Source: Dickeya zeae NCPPB 2538
GTDB taxonomy: Bacteria; Pseudomonadota; Gammaproteobacteria; Enterobacterales; Enterobacteriaceae
NCBI RefSeq assembly: GCF_000406165.1
Contig: NZ_CM001977.1
Location: 3,322,165 to 3,362,442 of the forward strand
Reading direction: 5' to 3'
Length of the DNA: 40,278 bases
Under the pieces are notes generated by a model. That model was not told the DNA's origin, made no database searches, and saw nothing but the letters and a program-made list of their open reading frames with translations. The translations under genes and the position numbers were made by a program. Below, one piece after another: positions 33,489 to 40,278 of the stretch (position 1 is the first letter of the stretch; each line of letters opens with the position of its first letter).

Positions 33489-33836
33489 ATGAAACACTCC
33501 GCGCTGGTGCTGCTCCTGCTCTCATTGTTGGGCTTCTCCTCCGCCAGTAAGGCATTGAATGATTTCGAGGCAGAAGACCTCGCCGATCTGACTGCCATTT
33601 TCGTTTATCTAAAAAACAACTGCGGCTATAAAGACCTTCCCAACGATCAGATTCGCCGGGCGCTGGTCATCTTCGCCCAGCAAAACCGTTGGGATCTCAG
33701 CAATTACAACCAGTTCGACATGATTGCGCTCGGCGAAGCCAGCTACCGTGATCTCAGCGGCATTGCTATCCCCACACCGAAAAAGTGTCAGTCTTTGGCT
33801 CGGAACTCACTCAGTTTACTCGCCACTACACAGTAA
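33489..33836 (+). CDS. yacC: YacC, PulS/OutS-like exported protein
   Basis: This is a small periplasmic protein, 115 aa, the same length as E. coli YacC. It has a signal peptide ending near ASKA (about residue 22), then EAEDLADLTAIFVYLKNNCGY, LPNDQIRRALVIFAQQNRWDLSNY and a C-terminal KKCQSLARNSLSLLA. The two cysteines (NNCGY and KKCQS) probably form a disulfide. The fold resembles type II secretion pilotins (PulS/OutS), but YacC lacks the lipobox and its role is not established. It lies directly upstream of speE, as in E. coli. Confidence 0.92.
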   Translation: MKHSALVLLLLSLLGFSSASKALNDFEAEDLADLTAIFVYLKNNCGYKDLPNDQIRRALVIFAQQNRWDLSNYNQFDMIALGEASYRDLSGIAIPTPKKCQSLARNSLSLLATTQ

Positions 33837-33944
33837 AGCCTAAAATCCTCCGTATTGCGTGAAATTTGACCGTGCAAGCACCATGAGAGTTAGCTATCAT
33901 AGCGCGCCAATTTTCATGGCTGTTATCGCGGAGGAAGCCCTAAC

Positions 33945-34808
33945 ATGTCCCGGAAAGAAATTTGGTATGAGACCCTGCATGCCAACTTCGGTCAGTATTT
34001 TTCAATAGACCAGGTGCTCTATCATGAAAAAACCGACCATCAGGATCTGATCATCTTCGAAAACGCGGCGCTAGGCCGGGTGATGGCGTTAGATGGCGTC
34101 GTACAGACCACCGAACGCGACGAGTTCATCTACCACGAAATGATGACCCACGTTCCGCTGCTCGCCCATGGCAACGCCAAACGTGTGTTGATCATCGGTG
34201 GCGGTGACGGCGGAATGCTGCGTGAAGTCTGTCGTCACCGTAACATCGAGCAGATAACAATGGTCGAAATCGACGCGGGTGTTGTGTCGTTCTGCCGTCA
34301 GTACCTGCCCAATCACAGCGCAGGCGCTTACGATGACCCACGTTTTCGTCTGGTAATTGACGACGGTGTTAACTTCGTCAATGCCTGTCAGGAAAAGTTC
34401 GATATCATCATTTCCGACTGTACCGACCCCATTGGCCCCGGTGAAAGCCTGTTCACCTCAGATTTTTATCAGGGATGCGCGCGTTGCCTGAACGATGGTG
34501 GAATCTTCGTGGCACAAAATGGCGTCTGTTTCCTGCAGCAGGATGAGGCTGTTAACAGCCATCAGAAACTGAGCCACTATTTCAGTGATGTCAGTTTTTA
34601 TCAGACAGCCATTCCCACATATTATGGCGGCATCATGACTTTTGCCTGGGCCAGTAATAACCCCGCGCTGCGAGCTATCGACCAACAGAGCCTGCAACAA
34701 CGGTTTGAGGCAGCGGAAATCGTCTGCCGCTATTACAACCCAGCCATCCATATCGGCAGCTTTGCTCTGCCACAATATTTACTGAATGCCCTGTCAGCGT
34801 CACGCTGA
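33945..34808 (+). CDS. speE: Spermidine synthase SpeE
   Basis: SpeE transfers aminopropyl from decarboxylated AdoMet to putrescine, making spermidine and methylthioadenosine. The 287-aa protein has LIIGGGDGGMLREV for nucleotide binding, MVEIDAGVV, and the catalytic aspartate in ISDCTDPIGPGESLF. The YHEKTDHQDL and TTERDEFIYHEMM blocks form the active-site entrance. GGAGG lies ahead of the ATG. speD follows after 30 bases, an operon supplying both enzymes. The by-product methylthioadenosine is the substrate of MtnN at 8796-9497. Confidence 0.98.
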   Translation: MSRKEIWYETLHANFGQYFSIDQVLYHEKTDHQDLIIFENAALGRVMALDGVVQTTERDEFIYHEMMTHVPLLAHGNAKRVLIIGGGDGGMLREVCRHRNIEQITMVEIDAGVVSFCRQYLPNHSAGAYDDPRFRLVIDDGVNFVNACQEKFDIIISDCTDPIGPGESLFTSDFYQGCARCLNDGGIFVAQNGVCFLQQDEAVNSHQKLSHYFSDVSFYQTAIPTYYGGIMTFAWASNNPALRAIDQQSLQQRFEAAEIVCRYYNPAIHIGSFALPQYLLNALSASR

Positions 34809-34821
34809 TCACAGGCATCCA

Positions 34822-34841
34822 TAAGGGGGTGAATTAAATTG
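34822..34841 (+). promoter_or_regulatory. Extended Shine-Dalgarno and TTG start of speD
   Basis: TAAGGGGGTGA (34822-34832) matches the full anti-SD complement TAAGGAGGTGA at 10 of 11 bases, and the mismatch can form a G-U pair. It is followed seven bases later by TTG as the start codon. The long pairing may compensate for the weak start. Confidence 0.75.
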
Positions 34842-35633
34842 CAAAAGCTGAAACTACATGGCTTTAACAATCTGACCAAAAGCCTGAGTTTTTGTATCTA
34901 CGATATCTGTTATGCGAAAACGCCCGCCGATCGTGATGGCTACATCGCGTATATCGACGAACAGTACAACGCAAACCGTCTGACAGAAATCCTGAGTGAA
35001 ACCTGTTCCATCATTGGCGCTAATATTCTGAACATTGCTCGCCAGGATTATGAGCCGCAAGGCGCCAGTGTGACCATTTTGGTCAGCGAAGAACCGATGG
35101 ATCCGCGCGATGTGGATACCTCCGAACATCCCGGCCCCTTGCCGAATTCCGTCGTCGCACACCTTGATAAAAGCCACATCTGTGTACACACCTACCCTGA
35201 AAGCCACCCTGGTGGCGGCCTGTGTACGTTCCGCGCCGATATAGAAGTGTCGACCTGTGGCGTCATTTCACCGCTTAAGGCACTGAACTATCTGATCCAT
35301 CAACTGGAATCGGATATCGTAACCATTGACTACCGTGTACGCGGTTTTACCCGCGACATCAACGGCATTAAGCATTTCATCGACCATAAGATCAACTCAA
35401 TCCAGAACTTCATGTCTGACGACATGAAATCGCTCTATCATCTGATGGATGTTAATGTTTACCAGGAAAATATTTTTCACACCAAAATGTTGCTGAAGGA
35501 TTTCGACCTGAAGCACTACCTGTTTAACGTCAGCCCTGAAGAGCTGAGCGCCGAAGAGCGAAAACGTATCACGGACTTGCTATACCGTGAGATGCAGGAA
35601 ATCTATTACGGCAGAAACATCGCAACCGTATGA
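34839..35633 (+). CDS. speD: S-adenosylmethionine decarboxylase proenzyme SpeD
   Basis: SpeD makes decarboxylated AdoMet, the aminopropyl donor for SpeE. The 264-aa proenzyme self-cleaves at K111-S112 (LDKSHICVHTYPESH) to form the pyruvoyl group, at the same residues as E. coli. GGLCTFRADIEVSTCGVISPLK contains the family's catalytic cysteine region. The start is TTG at 34839, giving QKLKLHGFNNLTK after the initiator, aligned with E. coli MKKLKLHGFN; no ATG is available nearby. A near-complete Shine-Dalgarno match precedes it. It is second in the speE-speD operon. Confidence 0.97.
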   Translation: MQKLKLHGFNNLTKSLSFCIYDICYAKTPADRDGYIAYIDEQYNANRLTEILSETCSIIGANILNIARQDYEPQGASVTILVSEEPMDPRDVDTSEHPGPLPNSVVAHLDKSHICVHTYPESHPGGGLCTFRADIEVSTCGVISPLKALNYLIHQLESDIVTIDYRVRGFTRDINGIKHFIDHKINSIQNFMSDDMKSLYHLMDVNVYQENIFHTKMLLKDFDLKHYLFNVSPEELSAEERKRITDLLYREMQEIYYGRNIATV

Positions 35634-35640
35634 TCATCCG

Positions 35641-35662
35641 CCTGAGGGCATATGCCCTCAGG
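35641..35662 (+). terminator. Perfect 22-base palindrome after speD
   Basis: cctgagggcat and its exact complement form an uninterrupted palindrome seven bases after the speD stop. In RNA it gives a stem of about nine pairs with a small loop. No T-run follows (ttccggca), so it is a weak terminator or a 3' stabilising stem. Confidence 0.5.
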
Positions 35663-35741
35663 TTCCGGCAAATCCTCGCCCGTTATTCCTGACAAGGTAA
35701 GTACGCGTCACCGCGCAAAGGCAAAGCGCCGTATTTGCGCT

Positions 35742-35782
35742 TTAAAAACGAAGAAGCCCTGAATCAGACGATTCAGGGCTTC
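35742..35782 (-). terminator. Rho-independent terminator of tRNA-Asp
   Basis: A 13-bp perfect stem (gaagccctgaatc / gattcagggcttc) with a 4-base loop lies just downstream of the tRNA on the minus strand and is followed by ttcgttttt. Confidence 0.88.
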
Positions 35783-35790
35783 GGAATGAT

Positions 35791-35867
35791 TGGCGGTGCG
35801 GACGGGACTCGAACCCGCGACCCCCGGCGTGACAGGCCGGTATTCTAACCGACTGAACTACCGCACC
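35791..35867 (-). tRNA. tRNA-Asp (anticodon GTC)
   Basis: The minus strand encodes a 77-base tRNA with CCA included. The acceptor stem GGTGCGG pairs with CCGCACC, the D-arm contains GTTCAGTCGGTTAGAA, the anticodon loop is CTGTCAC (anticodon GTC) and the T-arm is GCGGGTTCGAGTCCCGT. It closely matches E. coli tRNA-Asp. Its position next to dnaQ on the same strand matches aspV of E. coli. It has its own promoter and terminator. Queuosine at G34 would be the substrate of GluQRS encoded at 21129-22037. Confidence 0.98.
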
Positions 35868-35892
35868 GCGCTATGCTCAGTGAGCGAGGTGA

Positions 35893-35921
35893 ATACTACG
35901 GTCCGACACCTATTGCGTCAA
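35893..35921 (-). promoter_or_regulatory. Sigma-70 promoter of tRNA-Asp
   Basis: On the minus strand TTGACG (35921-35916) is separated by 17 bases from TAGTAT (35898-35893), with an A-rich stretch just upstream. The tRNA 5' end follows 25 bases after the -10 element. This fits a strong tRNA promoter. Confidence 0.7.
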
Positions 35922-35997
35922 CGGTTTTTATCACTAACCGCTTCTGTTCGCTTACATTTTCAGCGCAATGATGTCTTTATGATCAAGACACCATGTC

Positions 35998-36732
35998 TTA
36001 GTTGCGCCACAGGCAACTGCCGCCTTTCTTCATAATTAAATCCAGCCGTTGCTCATGTGCCACCAACTCGTCATCACTGGCGTACAACACTGTCAACGCT
36101 GATGCAGGGCGTGAAATACGCTGTATGGTTTCGGCTTGCACTGTCTGCTGCTGACTCTCTCCTTCCATCGAAAAAGCCAGTGACGTTTGGCCGCCGGTCA
36201 TCGACAGATAGACTTCAGCCAGAATCTCGGCATCCAGTAACGCGCCGTGCAGTGTACGCTTACTGTTATCTATCTGGTAACGGTCGCACAATGCGTCCAG
36301 GTTATTACGCTTGCCGGGGAATAACCGGCGAGCCATCAGCAGGCTGTCGGTGATAGTACAGAAGGTTTCCGTTTTGGGGATGTCTCGTCCCAGCAACCGG
36401 AACTCATAGTCCATAAAGCCGATATCAAACGACGCGTTATGGATCACCAGCTCCGCACCGCGGATAAAATCAATAAAATCATCGGCAACCTCAGCGTAAG
36501 TCGGCTTATCAGCCAGAAACTCATCGCTAATGCCATGAACATTATAGGCTTCCGGGTCTATCAGACGGTCCGGCCTAAGATAAACATGGAAATGACGCCC
36601 GGTCAGGCGACGATTCACCACCTCAACCGCACCAATCTCAATAATCTTGTGCCCTTCATAGTGAACCCCCAGCTTATTCATACCGGTGGTTTCCGTATCA
36701 AGAACGATTTGTCGTGTAATTGCAGTGCTCAT
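35998..36732 (-). CDS. dnaQ: DNA polymerase III epsilon subunit (proofreading exonuclease) DnaQ
   Basis: DnaQ is the 3'-5' proofreading subunit of the replicative polymerase. The 244-aa protein has the DEDDh active site: D12 and E14 (VLDTETTG), D103 (ASFDIGF), H162 and D167 (LHGALLDAE), in E. coli numbering. The C-terminal part (about 190-244) binds the polymerase alpha subunit. Its start is 55 bases from the divergent rnhA start, so their promoters overlap, as in E. coli. The tRNA-Asp gene follows on the same strand with its own promoter. Confidence 0.98.
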   Translation of the reverse strand: MSTAITRQIVLDTETTGMNKLGVHYEGHKIIEIGAVEVVNRRLTGRHFHVYLRPDRLIDPEAYNVHGISDEFLADKPTYAEVADDFIDFIRGAELVIHNASFDIGFMDYEFRLLGRDIPKTETFCTITDSLLMARRLFPGKRNNLDALCDRYQIDNSKRTLHGALLDAEILAEVYLSMTGGQTSLAFSMEGESQQQTVQAETIQRISRPASALTVLYASDDELVAHEQRLDLIMKKGGSCLWRN

Positions 36733-36787
36733 CGGTTTCGTTTATGTCAGACTTATGCTTTTGACCATGAATAAGAGTCTACCAGAG

Positions 36788-37252
36788 ATGCTAAAACAGG
36801 TTGAGATTTTCACCGACGGCTCCTGTCTCGGCAATCCTGGCCCGGGTGGCTACGGGGCGCTTTTGCGCTATAAGCAGCACGAGAAAACACTGAGCGCAGG
36901 CTACCGGCTAACCACTAACAACCGGATGGAACTGATGGCGGCGATCGTCGCACTAGAAAGCCTGACCTCGCCTTGTGAGGTGACGCTCAGTACCGATAGT
37001 CAATATGTCCGCCAGGGGATTACCAGTTGGATCCACAACTGGAAAAAACGCAGCTGGAAAACCGCAGAGAAAAAACCCGTGAAGAACATCGACCTGTGGC
37101 AGCGGTTAGATGTTGCGATTCAACGCCATACCCTGCATTGGATGTGGGTCAAAGGCCACGCCGGTCATCCAGAAAACGAACGCTGCGATGAACTCGCCCG
37201 GCAAGCCGCTAATACACCAACCCTTGATGACACCGGCTATCAGCCGGAATAA
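36788..37252 (+). CDS. rnhA: Ribonuclease HI RnhA
   Basis: RNase HI cleaves RNA in RNA-DNA hybrids, removing R-loops and primers. The 154-aa product has the catalytic residues D10 (IFTDGSCLGNPGPGG), E48 (NRMELMA) and D70 (LSTDSQYV), with D134 in ENERCDELAR, plus the basic protrusion KKRSWKTAEKKPVKN. The start at MLKQVEIF matches E. coli; the frame is open upstream but that part overlaps dnaQ. The ribosome binding site is weak. It is divergent from dnaQ and convergent with yafS. Confidence 0.98.
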   Translation: MLKQVEIFTDGSCLGNPGPGGYGALLRYKQHEKTLSAGYRLTTNNRMELMAAIVALESLTSPCEVTLSTDSQYVRQGITSWIHNWKKRSWKTAEKKPVKNIDLWQRLDVAIQRHTLHWMWVKGHAGHPENERCDELARQAANTPTLDDTGYQPE

Positions 37253-37280
37253 TCTGCACTATCACTCGCCTGTCAGATGA

Positions 37281-38000
37281 TTAGTCATGCCGATACCGAT
37301 AGCTTTTCGTCGCCCCTACCGGGCGATGCATCGGTGATTTTCTTAACAAGCTTTTGCTCGGTGTCATGGTCAGTGGGATGGTGCGTTTGCGTGCAACGAT
37401 CAGATTCAGGCACCCCAATAGCGGCAACGTATTGTTCCATTTGCCCTGCTCTGGCTCACGCCACGGCAGCACCTGCAAACTATTATGATGCACAATTTCG
37501 TAATTCAGCAGACTCAGCCAGTCCATCACCCGCATTTGACTGAACATACGGCTACAATAGGGCTGGCGTCGGCGCATTCCCGGAACCAGACGCCCCAGCC
37601 CCACCAGACTAACCGGGTTGAAACCACTCACGATGACCCACCCATCATTAATCAAAATCCGGTCCACCTCACGCACAATGCGGTGAGGATCGGCAGAGTA
37701 CGCCAGGACATGGGTCAGTAGACAGGCATCCACGGATTTCTCTATAAATGGAAGTTGGTAGGGATCAGCCATAACATGCGCCTGCTGATCGCGACTGACA
37801 TTGACCTGATGTGGGATAGTGCACGTCTGGCTGTCAATCGCGATGCTCAATCCACCAATCTTCAGCAGATGGAATCCGAATATTCGGCTCCACCAAGGGG
37901 CTAGCGCAGTATTCAGGGTGTGGAGATAGTTCTCTCCCCAGGGAATGGCTTCCCAACTATCCGGTGCCACGATTTTCTGGGATGTTTGTGCTGGCTTCAT
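37281..38000 (-). CDS. yafS: Putative SAM-dependent methyltransferase YafS
   Basis: This 239-aa protein matches E. coli YafS, a class I methyltransferase-like protein of unknown substrate. FHLLKIGGL stands where the usual glycine-rich SAM motif I would be and lacks the GxGxG pattern, as in E. coli YafS. LPFIEKSVDACLLTHVL and VDRILINDGWVIVSGFNP are typical later methyltransferase motifs. Both the weak motif I and the basic C-terminal tail leave activity uncertain. Its start is 47 bases from the divergent gloB, an arrangement conserved in enterobacteria. Confidence 0.9.
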   Translation of the reverse strand: MKPAQTSQKIVAPDSWEAIPWGENYLHTLNTALAPWWSRIFGFHLLKIGGLSIAIDSQTCTIPHQVNVSRDQQAHVMADPYQLPFIEKSVDACLLTHVLAYSADPHRIVREVDRILINDGWVIVSGFNPVSLVGLGRLVPGMRRRQPYCSRMFSQMRVMDWLSLLNYEIVHHNSLQVLPWREPEQGKWNNTLPLLGCLNLIVARKRTIPLTMTPSKSLLRKSPMHRPVGATKSYRYRHD

Positions 38001-38047
38001 GTTTTAGAATCGTCCACAAGCTAACCATCAACAACGAGGATGCAAGC

Positions 38048-38803
38048 ATGAATCTTATCAGTGTACCGGCTTTCAAGGATAACTACATTTGGCTGCTGGC
38101 TAATGATGAAAACGACTGTGTGATTGTAGACCCGGGAGATGCCGTCCCCGTACTGCAAGCACTGGAACATCACGGGCTATCTCCCGCCGCGATTCTGCTG
38201 ACCCATCATCACAATGACCATACCGGTGGTGTCGAGCAATTGGCCGCTCATTACCCTGATATACAAATTTACGGCCCACAGGAAACTAAACGCTGTGGCG
38301 TGACACACACAGTACAAGAGGGAGATAAGATTACGGTCGCAGGTTCGGAATTTTCTATTTTTTTCGTGCCTGGACACACCGCAGGACATATCGCGTACTA
38401 TAGCCACCCATATCTGTTCTGTGGCGATACGCTGTTTTCTGCTGGGTGCGGTCGCATTTTTGAAGGTACAGCACAACAAATGTTCGAATCATTGATCAAG
38501 TTGGCTGATTTACCCGATGAAACCCAAGTATGTTGTGCGCATGAGTACACATTGTCCAATCTGGCGTTTGCTCACCATGTTTGGCCAGAAGATGTAGATA
38601 TTTATGATTACCTTGTAAAAATCAGGCAATTACGTGAAAAGGGAGAATCATCCCTCCCCTCTACACTGGGCCGGGAACGAAGAATAAATATTTTTTTACG
38701 CTATCATGACATTGATTTAAAAAGAAAATTGTCCATTAACTCGGACACCCAGGGTGATTGGCAGATTTTTGCGCATTTACGTGCATTGAAAGACCAATTC
38801 TGA
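38048..38803 (+). CDS. gloB: Hydroxyacylglutathione hydrolase (glyoxalase II) GloB
   Basis: GloB hydrolyses S-lactoylglutathione to lactate and glutathione, completing methylglyoxal detoxification. The 251-aa protein equals E. coli GloB in length. The metallo-beta-lactamase motif THHHNDH (about 53-59) holds the dinuclear metal site, with further ligands in PGHTAGH, FCGDTLF and CAHEYT. GAGG lies eight bases before the ATG; the longer frame from 37964 overlaps yafS. The 3' third is visibly richer in A/T than most of the window. Confidence 0.97.
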   Translation: MNLISVPAFKDNYIWLLANDENDCVIVDPGDAVPVLQALEHHGLSPAAILLTHHHNDHTGGVEQLAAHYPDIQIYGPQETKRCGVTHTVQEGDKITVAGSEFSIFFVPGHTAGHIAYYSHPYLFCGDTLFSAGCGRIFEGTAQQMFESLIKLADLPDETQVCCAHEYTLSNLAFAHHVWPEDVDIYDYLVKIRQLREKGESSLPSTLGRERRINIFLRYHDIDLKRKLSINSDTQGDWQIFAHLRALKDQF

Positions 38804-38812
38804 CGGTTTTTG

Positions 38813-38841
38813 TTGTACTGAATTGCCAATCAAAGTATCAT
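38813..38841 (+). promoter_or_regulatory. Candidate sigma-70 promoter of mltD
   Basis: TTGTAC (38813-38818) and TATCAT (38836-38841) are separated by 17 bases and lie 33 bases before the mltD start, just after the gloB stop. Confidence 0.5.
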
Positions 38842-38873
38842 TGTCTGTCTTTTAAGCAACTATTGACACAGAT

Positions 38874-40271
38874 ATGAAGACTAAAGCGATATTCATCGCC
38901 TCAGTCGTGTTGACAGGTTGCCAGGTGCCACCCAATGACACCTCTCAACCCAGACAGCATGCACAGAGTCTGTCTTCGGCAGGTCAAGGTGAAGCAGGAA
39001 AGTACACAGATGGTCGAGAGACCGGTACGCGATGGCTGGATGATGAAAGCATCGCGCAGCAAGACCTGTGGAACTTCATTGGCGACGAGCTGAAGATGGA
39101 GGTTCCGGAAAATACCCGGATCCGCGAGCAAAAACAGCGTTACTTAAAAAATAAGAGCTATCTCCACGATGTAACATTACGGGCAGAGCCGTACATGTAC
39201 TGGATAGTCGGGCAGATTAAAGAACGTAAGATGCCGATGGAACTGGTACTGCTACCCATAGTGGAGAGCGCTTTTGACCCAAACGCCAGATCATCATCCA
39301 ACGCCGTAGGGCTTTGGCAGATTGTTCCTGGTACAGGGCGTAATTATGGGTTGAAACACACCCAGTGGTACGATGGACGTCGTGATGTTGTTGCATCTAC
39401 GACTGCTGCGCTGGATATGATGCAGCGCCTGAACCGTATGTTTGACGGCGATTGGTTATTGACCGTAGCCGCCTATAACGCAGGTGAAGGGCGAATCATG
39501 CAAGCGGTGAAAGCGAATAAAGCGAAAGGTCGTCCAACAAATTACTGGGCGCTGGCGTTGCCGTATGAAACGTCGACCTATGTGCCCAAAATGTTGGCGC
39601 TAAGCGATATTCTCAAGCACAGCAGAAAGTACGGAGTTGAACTGCCGAAGCCTAATGAAAATCGTGCGCTGGCACGCGTTGACTTAGGCCAGCAGATGGA
39701 GTTGACGCAAGCTGCCGAGCTGGCAGGATTGTCTGTCACTAAGCTAAAGAGTTACAACACGGGCTACACACGTGATGTTACCGCACCTAACGGTCCACAT
39801 TACATTATGGTACCCAAGTCCCATGTGGGACAGTTGAAAGGCTCATTGGCAGATGGTGATATTGCTGCAATCCAGCCAACCAAAACTGCGCAGCCGACCG
39901 TGGCGACTCGCTCTGCCGGATATAAAGTTCGTTCAGGTGATACTCTATCGAGTATCGCTAAACGAATGAATGTCCGTACGCAGGACCTGCAAAACTGGAA
40001 CCACCTCAAGGGCAGTGCTCTAAAAGTGGGTCAGACATTGCAGGTTGCTAAGGCAACCACACCCGTGACGGCAGGTGTAGTAGCAAGCAATAAGTCGAAC
40101 TCGATCATTTATCAGGTTCGTAAAGGTGATTCGCTGGCAAGCATTGCCAAACGCCACGGCGTTAACATTGCTGATGTGATGCGCTGGAATACGGTTATTA
40201 AAGATGCCAACCTTCAGCCAGGTGATCGGTTGACACTTTACGTTACCAGAAGACAATCGCCCGACTCCTGA
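38874..40271 (+). CDS. mltD: Membrane-bound lytic murein transglycosylase D, MltD
   Basis: MltD cleaves peptidoglycan glycan strands, forming 1,6-anhydromuramyl ends. The 465-aa precursor has a lipobox, LTGC, with Cys16 as the lipidated residue, placing it at the outer membrane. The SLT (GH23) domain runs from about residue 100 to 240, with catalytic E131 in PIVESAFDP and the blocks VGLWQIVPGTGRNYGL and AAYNAGEGR. Two LysM peptidoglycan-binding repeats close the protein (YKVRSGDTLSSIAK and YQVRKGDSLASIAK). It follows gloB on the same strand, as in E. coli (where the two are close neighbours). The stop codon lies just inside the window edge. Confidence 0.97.
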   Translation: MKTKAIFIASVVLTGCQVPPNDTSQPRQHAQSLSSAGQGEAGKYTDGRETGTRWLDDESIAQQDLWNFIGDELKMEVPENTRIREQKQRYLKNKSYLHDVTLRAEPYMYWIVGQIKERKMPMELVLLPIVESAFDPNARSSSNAVGLWQIVPGTGRNYGLKHTQWYDGRRDVVASTTAALDMMQRLNRMFDGDWLLTVAAYNAGEGRIMQAVKANKAKGRPTNYWALALPYETSTYVPKMLALSDILKHSRKYGVELPKPNENRALARVDLGQQMELTQAAELAGLSVTKLKSYNTGYTRDVTAPNGPHYIMVPKSHVGQLKGSLADGDIAAIQPTKTAQPTVATRSAGYKVRSGDTLSSIAKRMNVRTQDLQNWNHLKGSALKVGQTLQVAKATTPVTAGVVASNKSNSIIYQVRKGDSLASIAKRHGVNIADVMRWNTVIKDANLQPGDRLTLYVTRRQSPDS

Positions 40272-40278
40272 TAAAAAA

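Overview
The window reads as a continuous piece of chromosome from an enterobacterial (Enterobacterales) genome. Nearly every gene has a close counterpart, in the same local order, in the E. coli mltD-gloB-dnaQ-rnhA / speDE / can-hpt / panBCD / pcnB-dksA / mrcB / hemL-clcA / degP-dgt region. Moderately high G+C, the lack of several E. coli-specific insertions (fhuACDB, the yad fimbrial genes, cueO-gcd) and the extra transport genes suggest a soft-rot or plant-associated member such as Dickeya or a related Pectobacteriaceae genus. That genus-level guess is inference only. I see no insertion sequence, prophage, CRISPR array or integron, and no intergenic stretch longer than 300 bases.

Layout. 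(1) 25-3829, minus strand: a complete sulfate ABC importer, sbp-cysT-cysW-cysA, whose proteins look more like the pseudomonad type than the enteric cysPUWA type. (2) 4119-8613, minus: cdaR, degP and dgt. The dgt frame is broken by one extra base in a homopolymer. (3) 8796-10384, plus: mtnN and btuF. Convergent to them on the minus strand are erpA and clcA (10470-12292). hemL (12470-13750) is divergent from clcA. (4) 13820-18944, minus: mrcB (PBP1b) and hrpB. (5) 19149-26234, plus: thpR, sfsA, dksA, gluQRS, pcnB, folK, panB, panC, panD. This run holds two pathway blocks: dksA/gluQRS/pcnB (stringent response and RNA), and folK plus panBCD (folate and pantothenate synthesis). (6) 26308-27995, minus: the yadGH ABC exporter, divergent from can (28126-28767), which converges on hpt. 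(7) 29489-33256: an accessory patch with a GNAT acetyltransferase, a small exported proline-rich protein, and a two-gene FbpB/FbpC-like transporter without a binding protein. Its ATPase lacks consensus residues in two catalytic motifs. (8) 33489-35633, plus: yacC, speE, speD (spermidine synthesis). (9) 35791-40271: tRNA-Asp, dnaQ, divergent rnhA, yafS, divergent gloB, then mltD.

Main points of interest. pcnB has no usable ATG/GTG/TTG at its conserved N-terminus; homology extends upstream to an ATT-ATC pair behind a Shine-Dalgarno sequence, pointing to a rare AUC/AUU start. speD starts with TTG behind an almost complete anti-SD match. dgt carries a single-base frameshift, and removing that base restores exactly 505 codons. 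The FbpC-like ATPase has LSREQ instead of LSGGQ and no H-loop histidine. mrcB has an internal Met55 with its own ribosome binding site and a 9-bp tandem repeat coding Gln/Asn near its C-terminus. I did not find a clearly new multigene system; most of the window is conserved core genome.
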